The position numbers and the translations under genes are program-made. Under the pieces are notes generated by a model. The model was not told the DNA's origin. It ran no database searches and saw only the letters and a list, made by a program, of their open reading frames with translations. From contig CAZKIA010000005.1 in NCBI GenBank assembly GCA_964552765.1, positions 1 through 47,258 of the forward strand: a stretch of DNA of 47,258 nt, in the 5' to 3' direction. The stretch is from JAPUDQ01 sp964552765 (GTDB taxonomy: Bacteria; Patescibacteriota; Saccharimonadia; Saccharimonadales; Saccharimonadaceae). Of the stretch, positions 41,780 to 47,258 are shown in pieces (the first letter of the stretch is position 1; each line of letters starts with the position of its first letter).

Positions 41780-42790
41780 ATGAGTCGTCGTACGCTTATA
41801 TGGATTGCGACAACCGTAGGAGTGGTGTTGTTCGTCCTGATCGGAGTGGTGGCTGCTATGCTACTACGTCCACCTCTTGATAGTAATCAAACGGCCCAGT
41901 CTACCCAATCTGAGTTCAAGGGTAACGTCAGTGATTTGTCGGGGGGTACAATATCATATCGCAATCTAAAAGGACTGACGCTGAGGATAAATCAGATCGA
42001 TACATGTAACCCAAAAGTTATCTCAGCGTACGTTTCGGTTAGTGCAGAGAGTGGTGATGTCAATAAAAACTTTTCAAAAAATGACGTTAAAGTCTATCTA
42101 GATGGTAAGCAGATAAATAATTTTGAATTCAACGCAGTTGATAGTGCTAAGCTTCCTCTTGCCAATATACTTGCGATTGATCACTCGGGTAGTATGGCGG
42201 GGGCCGCTATGGATAATGCAAAATCTGCTGCCACGACCTATATCGACAAACTCAATTCGTCTGATCAAGTCGGCGTATTACAGTTCGATAGTTCGGTCGA
42301 TATACTTGCACCTATCTCAACCGACAAGCAACGAGCAAAGTCGGCGATTGCTGGGATTGAGGCGCGTGGCGATACGTCAATGTATGATGCTCTGAATCAA
42401 TCCATCAACGCAGTGCCAAATTGTGGTCGCAAGGCCGTCACGATATTAACGGACGGTACAGACACATCATCTCATTCTGCGACAGAAGCATCAGTTACGG
42501 CACAGGCTATGAAGGCTAACCTTCCGATATTTGCTGTTGGCATTAAAGGCTCAACTTTTGATGCTACCTCGATTCGACAGATCGCCGAAAAGACGGGTGG
42601 TCAATATCTTGAGGCAAATACGCCATCAGAAATCAGTAGTCTCTACGGCAAAATAGACAGTCAGCTTAAAGGGCAATTCGCTACCAATCTAACGGTAACG
42701 ATTCCTAAAGATGGCTCATCGCACACGCTTAAGATTATCTCAAATATTGAAGGTTCCGAGACGGGGAGCGAGCGAATCTTCGTTTACTAG
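41780..42790 (+). CDS. Membrane-anchored von Willebrand factor A protein
   Basis: A 336-residue protein with an N-terminal hydrophobic segment (about 6-29) and a vWA domain from about 125 to 305. The MIDAS residues are all visible: DHSGS at 134-138, Thr199 in GDTSMYDA, and Asp225 in LTDGTD. A metal-dependent surface-binding or scaffold role is inferred. The region before the domain (VSVSAESGDVNKNF, YLDGKQINNFEF) looks like a small beta domain. It follows the preceding membrane-anchored gene by seven bases. Confidence 0.87.
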   Translation: MSRRTLIWIATTVGVVLFVLIGVVAAMLLRPPLDSNQTAQSTQSEFKGNVSDLSGGTISYRNLKGLTLRINQIDTCNPKVISAYVSVSAESGDVNKNFSKNDVKVYLDGKQINNFEFNAVDSAKLPLANILAIDHSGSMAGAAMDNAKSAATTYIDKLNSSDQVGVLQFDSSVDILAPISTDKQRAKSAIAGIEARGDTSMYDALNQSINAVPNCGRKAVTILTDGTDTSSHSATEASVTAQAMKANLPIFAVGIKGSTFDATSIRQIAEKTGGQYLEANTPSEISSLYGKIDSQLKGQFATNLTVTIPKDGSSHTLKIISNIEGSETGSERIFVY

Positions 42791-42793
42791 CGA

Positions 42794-43255
42794 TTATTCA
42801 GCAATTACTACTCGCTGACCAACGGTGATGCCATACTTGTTACATGTATCATTAGGAAGCTCAATAACATAAGCCGATGGTGTGGTGTCGGGGTTATGAT
42901 ACTTGGTTGTCTGATCAGACTTCGACATACCTTGCACGATATGGATAATTTGGTTATCTTTGTTAACCCACAACACATCAATATCAAACTTCATATTTTT
43001 CATCCAGATTGATTGGCGGCCGACAGGCATGCCACGGAATATCATGCCTTCATCGGGTGCGATTGCGTCAAATGCGGCGAGCCCAATCTCGTGATCACGC
43101 TCGGTTTGTGGTGCATGCAGGCGAAATTTTTGCCAGGCTATCGTTGCGGTTACAACCGGTATGTCAGACTTTGTGGGTTTAGTCTGGGAAAAATACATCA
43201 CCGCGCCACTAATGATCCCGCCTAATAGAATAATGAGAAATAGTCTACCCTTCAT
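42794..43255 (-). CDS. DUF192 family protein, exported
   Basis: A 153-residue protein: a hydrophobic N-terminus (about 5-22, FLIILLGGIISGAVMYF) and a DUF192 beta domain with EIGLAAFDAI, DEGMIFRGMPVGRQSIWMKNM, DIDVLWVNKDNQI and the late AYVIELPNDTCNKYGITVGQ. The function of DUF192 is unknown. It is convergent with the vWA gene (three bases apart). Confidence 0.9.
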   Translation of the reverse strand: MKGRLFLIILLGGIISGAVMYFSQTKPTKSDIPVVTATIAWQKFRLHAPQTERDHEIGLAAFDAIAPDEGMIFRGMPVGRQSIWMKNMKFDIDVLWVNKDNQIIHIVQGMSKSDQTTKYHNPDTTPSAYVIELPNDTCNKYGITVGQRVVIAE

Positions 43256-43343
43256 ATAGATAGCTTAGCATACCGTATTGGTGTGACTGTAAACGAGAAT
43301 AATTTCTTTCCAGACATCTCTCGCTTTGCTCGTTTCTTAACTC

Positions 43344-43378
43344 ACAAAGGGTCGAGAGCAAGCTCTCGCTTCCTTTGT
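43344..43378. repeat. Nested hairpin downstream of tRNA-Phe
   Basis: ACAAAGG (43344-43350) pairs with CCTTTGT (43372-43378), and inside it CGAGAGC (43353-43359) pairs with GCTCTCG (43362-43368) around AA. Fourteen base pairs with small internal loops and no T-run, so it is not a typical terminator. Confidence 0.7.
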
Positions 43379-43427
43379 TTGTTTCACCGAACTGCCAGTT
43401 CTAGTTTCTTGAGCAGATACTCAAGCC

Positions 43428-43466
43428 AAAATAAAATACCCTAGACAAGCTAGGGTATTTTATTTT
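43428..43466 (-). terminator. Terminator of tRNA-Phe
   Basis: Perfect 17-bp arms 43428-43444 and 43450-43466 around ACAAG, AT-rich at the base, giving a T-rich end on the minus strand just past the tRNA. Confidence 0.88.
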
Positions 43467-43541
43467 GGTGGCTCCTCCCAGACTCGAACTGGGGACACAA
43501 GGCTCTTCAGGCCTCTGCTCTACCAACTGAGCTAAAGAGCC
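43466..43541 (-). tRNA. tRNA-Phe(GAA)
   Basis: Minus-strand cloverleaf of 76 bases: acceptor GGCTCTT (last pair weak), D-arm GCTCAGTTGGTAGAGC, anticodon loop CTGAAGA (anticodon GAA), T-arm CCCAGTTCGAGTCTGGG and encoded CCA. Confidence 0.95.
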
Positions 43542-43561
43542 ATATTTGGTAAATGTACTGG

Positions 43562-43597
43562 TAATTATACTATAAAGTTCACTAACAATCGACGCAG
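43562..43597. repeat. 36-bp direct repeat, tRNA-Phe promoter region (copy 1)
   Basis: Identical to 43675-43710 over 36 bases. Read on the minus strand it carries TATAAT (GTATAATTA), the likely -10 box of tRNA-Phe. Confidence 0.8.
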
Positions 43598-43600
43598 GGG

Positions 43601-43654
43601 CTGCTCTACAATCATTTTCTGACGCTGCTTACGCAGACGATGAGCTAAAGCGCC
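43601..43654 (-). pseudogene. Broken 5' fragment of tRNA-Phe with D-loop insertion
   Basis: On the minus strand GGCGCTTTAGCTCA (43654-43641) matches the tRNA-Phe 5' end with one change, then 32 foreign bases with a CTGC/GCAG hairpin, then TAGAGCAG (43608-43601) as in the D-arm. The anticodon and T-arms are missing. This is the same break point as in the tRNA-Leu fragments. Confidence 0.65.
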
Positions 43655-43674
43655 TTATTTGGTAAATATACACA

Positions 43675-43710
43675 TAATTATACTATAAAGTTCACTAACA
43701 ATCGACGCAG
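43675..43710. repeat. 36-bp direct repeat, tRNA-Phe promoter region (copy 2)
   Basis: Identical to 43562-43597 and placed upstream, on the minus strand, of the broken tRNA-Phe fragment. Confidence 0.8.
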
Positions 43711-43815
43711 AGGCTCTTTTTACCGTAGGCAATAGGTGTTCATATCGATTATTGTGAGCAATACTGTAGCTCCAGCTGTTTTGCTTGTGCTTGATTCGAG
43801 GTGTATGATGAGGGT

Positions 43816-45291
43816 ATGGAACCACAGATTAGTGTGCCCGGGTTGATCGTTATACTTCACCTCATTAATCTTTTTTGTCTCGTAGTATTGATTCGCAGTG
43901 GTATACAGATATTATACGATCATCCAAAATTATATTGGACCGATCATACCACGGATGATAACCACTGGCTTCGTTTTGGCAAAAAGATCATGCCAAAAGA
44001 CAAGTTGTGGACGGCGCGTGATGAAGCTGAAGCACCGCCTGCTTATATCGGGGCATTACCTGGTGGCGAGCATAATCTCGGCTCAGGACGGCACTGGCAC
44101 TTTACAGCGGCAATTATTTGGGTTGTGACAGGCTTTCTGTATATAGCGTATCTGATCTTTAGTAACCAATGGCAGCGTATTATACCGACAGATGCAAATA
44201 TCTTTTCTCAAGCTATCGCTGTGATGGGAAATTATCTGACGCTGAATATTCCGGCTGAGAGTGCGCAGTATAATGCGCTACAACAACTTACTTATGCGGG
44301 GGTCATTTTTGTTTTGGCGCCACTTCAGATTCTGTCAGGCCTTGCGCTCTCACCAGCGCTTGTTGCGCGTTTTCCTGGCTATCTAAAAATCTTCGCTGGG
44401 CGACGTCAGGTCGCACGCAGCTTACATTTTATCGTCATGGTATTATTTTCGCTGTTTATTCTCATTCATATCACAATGACCATGGGCCTTCATCTCCATG
44501 ATAGCGTCAAACGTTTTGTATCAGGTAATACCGAGATAGATTTTGCGCTGGCGCTGGCATGGTTCTTTATGATGATGACTCTGTTGGTTGTTTTCAATAT
44601 AGTCGCTTCATTTATCTCTATTAAATATCCGATCATTGTTCGTCGAATTCTCACGACATTTTATGTACCTATCGTGAAGTTGTTGTTTGGTCGTCTCAAG
44701 TCACGGCAGAAGTATACGAAACAAGATATCTCGCCATTTTTTCGTGTGAATGGATATCCGCCAACAACACAAGAATATGAAGTACTGAAGATGCATGACT
44801 TCAAGGATTGGCGGTTGGAGGTCAAGGGTATGGTTGAAACGCCTTTATCGCTTTCCCTGAATGACATCAGATCTATGCATAAGCAAACCCAGATAACTAA
44901 GCACATCTGTATCCAGGGTTGGACAGGTGTTGCGGAATGGACTGGTGTACCGATGCGCGATATCCTAAAACTCTGCAAACCGAGTAAAAAGGCCAAATAC
45001 GTTATATTCTATAGTTATGATATTTATCCTGATGGTTCTCAGTATTATGTTGGGCTTCGTACGAGTGACATGTTGCACGAACAAACGATACTTGCCTATG
45101 AGATGAATGGTAAAAATTTGCCTATTAACCATGGTGCGCCAATTCGACTTCGTGTTGAAACAAAATCAGGATATAAGATGGCAAAATACATCAAATATAT
45201 CGAGTTTGTTGATGATTATTCACACATCGGCAAAGGTCTCGGCGGTCATCGTGAAGATATGTTTAACTTTGACTGGGAAGCAACTATTTAG
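43816..45291 (+). CDS. Cytochrome b561-type membrane domain fused to a molybdopterin oxidoreductase
   Basis: A 491-residue protein. The N-terminal part (1-290) has about five hydrophobic segments with His15, His93, His95, His204 and His218 as possible haem ligands, like the b-type cytochromes of hydrogenase and YedZ families. The C-terminal part (about 325-480) is a sulfite-oxidase/YedY-type molybdopterin fold: KHICIQGWTGVAEWTGVP with Cys365 in the place of the molybdenum ligand, then a YAYEMNG-type segment and NHGAPIRLRVE. It should pass electrons between a periplasmic-side molybdenum site and the membrane. TATGAT ends six bases before the ATG at 43816, which decides the start. Confidence 0.85.
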   Translation: MEPQISVPGLIVILHLINLFCLVVLIRSGIQILYDHPKLYWTDHTTDDNHWLRFGKKIMPKDKLWTARDEAEAPPAYIGALPGGEHNLGSGRHWHFTAAIIWVVTGFLYIAYLIFSNQWQRIIPTDANIFSQAIAVMGNYLTLNIPAESAQYNALQQLTYAGVIFVLAPLQILSGLALSPALVARFPGYLKIFAGRRQVARSLHFIVMVLFSLFILIHITMTMGLHLHDSVKRFVSGNTEIDFALALAWFFMMMTLLVVFNIVASFISIKYPIIVRRILTTFYVPIVKLLFGRLKSRQKYTKQDISPFFRVNGYPPTTQEYEVLKMHDFKDWRLEVKGMVETPLSLSLNDIRSMHKQTQITKHICIQGWTGVAEWTGVPMRDILKLCKPSKKAKYVIFYSYDIYPDGSQYYVGLRTSDMLHEQTILAYEMNGKNLPINHGAPIRLRVETKSGYKMAKYIKYIEFVDDYSHIGKGLGGHREDMFNFDWEATI

Positions 45292-45311
45292 AATCTTTGG
45301 CCATCGCCAAT

Positions 45312-46781
45312 CTATAAATTATTACGACTGAGTGATCGGTGCATCGCACGGGCTTGTTCAAATCCAATGACCCATCCTGTCTGGCGTATGCTTTGATACA
45401 GCGGAGTCTTAAGGAGGTTACCCGCGGCATCATATGTCTCTGGATACCCACCATCACGCAACATATTTGCCTCATATATACCGAGATGATGGTTGGCCGC
45501 ATCGAAGTATGACTTGTCATCATGATAATACCCGAGAAGTGTCAGTACTTTGATATACTCCATCCCCCAGAAACTCCAGACTGCATCACCACTATACGAT
45601 GCCACTGCCATGCGTACAACAAAGAATTGTCTGTGTGCTCGTGTGTCGGACTGGTACTTAATAGCAAATGGCTGATCGATTTTGTACTTTTGTATATACG
45701 ACGCCGATCGCTCGTAGTAGTCGCGCTCGGCAGGCTCGGCGATATCGAGAAATCCAGTCGATAGAACAATCAGCCAGTCAGAAGAATAGTAACTATTTTT
45801 AGCACCTTCCTCGGAAAGGTCTTCCAGGAAATATCCCTTTTCTTCTAACCAGAATGTATCGATGATAGTAGTCTTTAGATTTTTAAGAAATGAAGTATCG
45901 TTTGGGATGACACCGAGCTTCATCGCGAGCTGCGTTGTCTTCCAAAAAATCACATTGTCATAAAATGCAGAGTATCGCCGCGTGATATCTTTTGCCCCAG
46001 AAAGGTGAACGTCTCGTTTGATCAGGTGAATTTGCTCGTCAAATGTATAGCGTCGATATTCGTCGTATAGTTTTCGCAGCGTATCAGCGTATGTAGTGAT
46101 GAGGTCTGTTGCTGTTTGCTTGGTCGTGAGCTTATGACGCAGCGTGCCATAGTGATGTGGCGTAGCGGGTTCAATGCCCGTAAGAGCGCCGAGTGCGTAC
46201 AGTATGCCAAACAATGCATCCGACGGATAAGCGTAGAAGTTAATGCACGTCGCCGTGTATGGCCCCATCGGTACAATCGTAGTGGTCAGGTGAGGGTTTT
46301 TGTAAAAGACGCCGAGAGCATAGGCGACCGTTTGCAGGTAAACAGCTTGACGGTTGTACCAATCATCATCAGTACTTTTGATTGCGCGATCAAGCATCGG
46401 GTAATAGAAAACACCGAGGTTTCTTACAAACAATCCGTTGAAATGATCCCCCGATATGAGCAGCAGCTTATCGGGGTCATAGCGTAGAGTGTGGATGTCC
46501 TTGATGATAGCATCTACGGTACGCCCCTGCGATCGTGGGCTACTCATCGCAATATAGCGAGTCGTAAGGATGTATACGCCACATTGATAATAGGCGAATA
46601 TCCGCCAAAAGATATTTTGACGCACTGTCAGCTTTTGATTGTTGTTTGCTGCTGTGATCGTGCGTGATTCCAGCCGTACTTGGTAGGGGAGACGGATGAT
46701 TGAGTAGCGCGAAAAGGGATTGGTGAGATACGTCACGACAAGCGAAACGATGACGATACCGATAATCGCAATGATGACCAC
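45312..46781 (-). CDS. Membrane-anchored alpha/alpha-barrel glycosidase-like protein
   Basis: A 489-residue protein with one N-terminal hydrophobic segment (2-20) and a large helical domain rich in aromatic and acidic residues. Patterns such as DHFNGLFVRNLGVFYYP, YSSDWLIVLSTGFL, AVWSFWGMEYIKVL and DGGYPETYDAAGN resemble (alpha/alpha)6-barrel glycosidases, but I cannot assign a family or catalytic acids. The start is GTG at 46781, with TATAAT seven bases upstream on the minus strand. It is convergent with the b561 fusion, 20 bases apart. Confidence 0.6.
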   Translation of the reverse strand: MVIIAIIGIVIVSLVVTYLTNPFSRYSIIRLPYQVRLESRTITAANNNQKLTVRQNIFWRIFAYYQCGVYILTTRYIAMSSPRSQGRTVDAIIKDIHTLRYDPDKLLLISGDHFNGLFVRNLGVFYYPMLDRAIKSTDDDWYNRQAVYLQTVAYALGVFYKNPHLTTTIVPMGPYTATCINFYAYPSDALFGILYALGALTGIEPATPHHYGTLRHKLTTKQTATDLITTYADTLRKLYDEYRRYTFDEQIHLIKRDVHLSGAKDITRRYSAFYDNVIFWKTTQLAMKLGVIPNDTSFLKNLKTTIIDTFWLEEKGYFLEDLSEEGAKNSYYSSDWLIVLSTGFLDIAEPAERDYYERSASYIQKYKIDQPFAIKYQSDTRAHRQFFVVRMAVASYSGDAVWSFWGMEYIKVLTLLGYYHDDKSYFDAANHHLGIYEANMLRDGGYPETYDAAGNLLKTPLYQSIRQTGWVIGFEQARAMHRSLSRNNL

Positions 46782-46886
46782 TCACTTCATTATACTATGA
46801 CTCAACAGACATTGTGATCGGGATGTGATGAATGATCGTATAGGTGCCTTTCGGCTGATTGTTTAAGTCCTCAGTGGAGCTTACGG

Positions 46887-46962
46887 CCAAAGTCCGAACC
46901 GAATCGAGCATGAAGGCTGAGCTCCCGACTGCGCTTTCAGCGCGCCCAGAGCAAATCTCGAC
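46887..46962. repeat. Imperfect direct repeat, copy 1
   Basis: Shares CGAACCGA, GAGCA, AGCTCC and GCGCGCCCAG in the same order with 47110-47191, at slightly different spacing. Confidence 0.6.
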
Positions 46963-47007
46963 TATTGTTTTCTTTGAAGAGGTCGAGAGTTAGAGTCTCT
47001 TAATCCG

Positions 47008-47099
47008 CACCAAATCAGGACAAAATTGCAAATCTGGGCGCGAAACGCCCGTTTTTGCTTGGGGAGCTATGGTTTTGCGGATTTGTCCAAATTTGGTGG
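47008..47099. repeat. Imperfect inverted repeat enclosing a hairpin
   Basis: 47008-47033 is complementary to 47073-47099 at about 21 of 26 positions. Between the arms lies the GGGCG/CGCCC hairpin. Confidence 0.6.
47036..47056 (+). terminator. Terminator-like hairpin
   Basis: GGGCG/CGCCC (47036-47040 and 47046-47050) with loop CGAAA, then G and five T. What transcript it would end is unknown. Confidence 0.5.
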
Positions 47100-47109
47100 A
47101 GTTTTACAA

Positions 47110-47191
47110 CCAAGTTCGAACCGATTTTGAGCAAAATGAGTGAAGCTCCGCCCTGACGCCTGCGCGCATACCGCGCGCCCAGCGTCCCGAC
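47110..47191. repeat. Imperfect direct repeat, copy 2
   Basis: Second copy of the repeat at 46887-46962, with the same ordered blocks and a GC-rich GCGCGCATACCGCGCGC stem-like stretch near its end. Confidence 0.6.
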
Positions 47192-47258
47192 ACAACCAAA
47201 AACCCTTTGCCTTATTTTTTGAGATTTCCCCCGAATTTCTTTTTTAGTTGTAAAGGGT

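Larger units (their letters stand above)
43256..43815. other. Gene-free region around tRNA-Phe: hairpins, terminator, repeats
   Basis: Contains no protein gene that I can support. It holds a nested hairpin at 43344-43378, smaller hairpins (GAACT/AGTTC, CTTGAG/CTCAAG) up to about 43425, the tRNA terminator, tRNA-Phe, two copies of its promoter region and a split tRNA fragment. 43711-43800 shows nothing assignable except TATGAT before the next gene. Confidence 0.6.
46782..47258. other. Gene-free, repeat-rich end of the window
   Basis: No protein gene is supported here. It contains two imperfect direct repeats (46887-46962 and 47110-47191), an imperfect 26-base inverted repeat (47008-47033 with 47073-47099), and a terminator-like hairpin at 47036-47056. 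It may be an RNA gene or a mobile-element end cut by the window edge. Confidence 0.6.

Noticed and set aside
1..47258. Alternative genetic code (UGA as Gly)
   Set aside because: TGA ends several clear genes at their expected family length and Trp is encoded by TGG.

Overview
The window looks like a chromosomal piece of a Candidatus Saccharibacteria (TM7, Patescibacteria) genome. This rests on gene style and not on any search: a compact, gene-dense bacterial layout of moderate GC, many small membrane-anchored proteins of unknown function, a PaaX/Cas2-like solo regulator, exonuclease I, a b561/molybdopterin fusion, and many genes whose -10 box sits directly in front of the start codon. TGA is used as a stop (for example at the ends of the genes stopping at 15807 and 24957), so this is not one of the UGA=Gly lineages. 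I see no CRISPR array, prophage, complete insertion sequence or rRNA. Layout. 1-2765: a LysM/CHAP cell-wall hydrolase behind a hairpin-rich upstream region, then obgE. 2766-4465: a PaaX-like regulator flanked by two copies of a 38-bp palindrome, then an apparent ~740-nt non-coding RNA with its own consensus promoter, a 16-bp perfect long-range closing helix and a strong terminator. 4466-12561: sbcB, a small membrane protein, uvrA, a DedA protein, rplY (bL25) and an ABC exporter. 12715-20895: DUF2200, trhO-nudix-def-trxA-zinc ribbon, a membrane-anchored duplicated protein, DUF1801, DUF1761, VOC and DUF1905 small proteins. 20920-25789: uvrC, a holin-like protein, secG, a peptide-type solute-binding protein and a nucleotidyltransferase, probably one transcription unit. 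25792-31529: a pilin-like membrane protein, tRNA-Leu(GAG) inside a field of tRNA fragments, an FAD-linked oxidase, eno, a membrane protein, tRNA-Val(UAC) and tRNA-Leu(CAG). 31668-43255: typA, an HD hydrolase, a winged-helix/NUDIX-like protein, a secreted HNH nuclease interrupted by a 68-base assembly gap, a GH13 glucosidase, divergent rarA/ddl, an SPFH protein, a vWA protein and DUF192. 43256-47258: tRNA-Phe(GAA) with duplicated promoter and a split tRNA fragment, the cytochrome b561/molybdopterin oxidoreductase fusion, a membrane-anchored glycosidase-like protein, and a repeat-rich gene-free end. How the genes work together: DNA repair and recombination (uvrA, uvrC, sbcB, rarA), translation and ribosome assembly (obgE, typA, rplY, def, trhO, tRNAs), cell wall (ddl, CHAP hydrolase), glycolysis and sugar use (eno, GH13), protein export (secG), and a large set of surface-anchored proteins of unknown role. 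The most unusual items are the large structured RNA at about 3699-4441, the palindrome pair around the PaaX-like gene, the displaced 5' tRNA fragments at two tRNA loci, and the window-wide leaderless promoter pattern.
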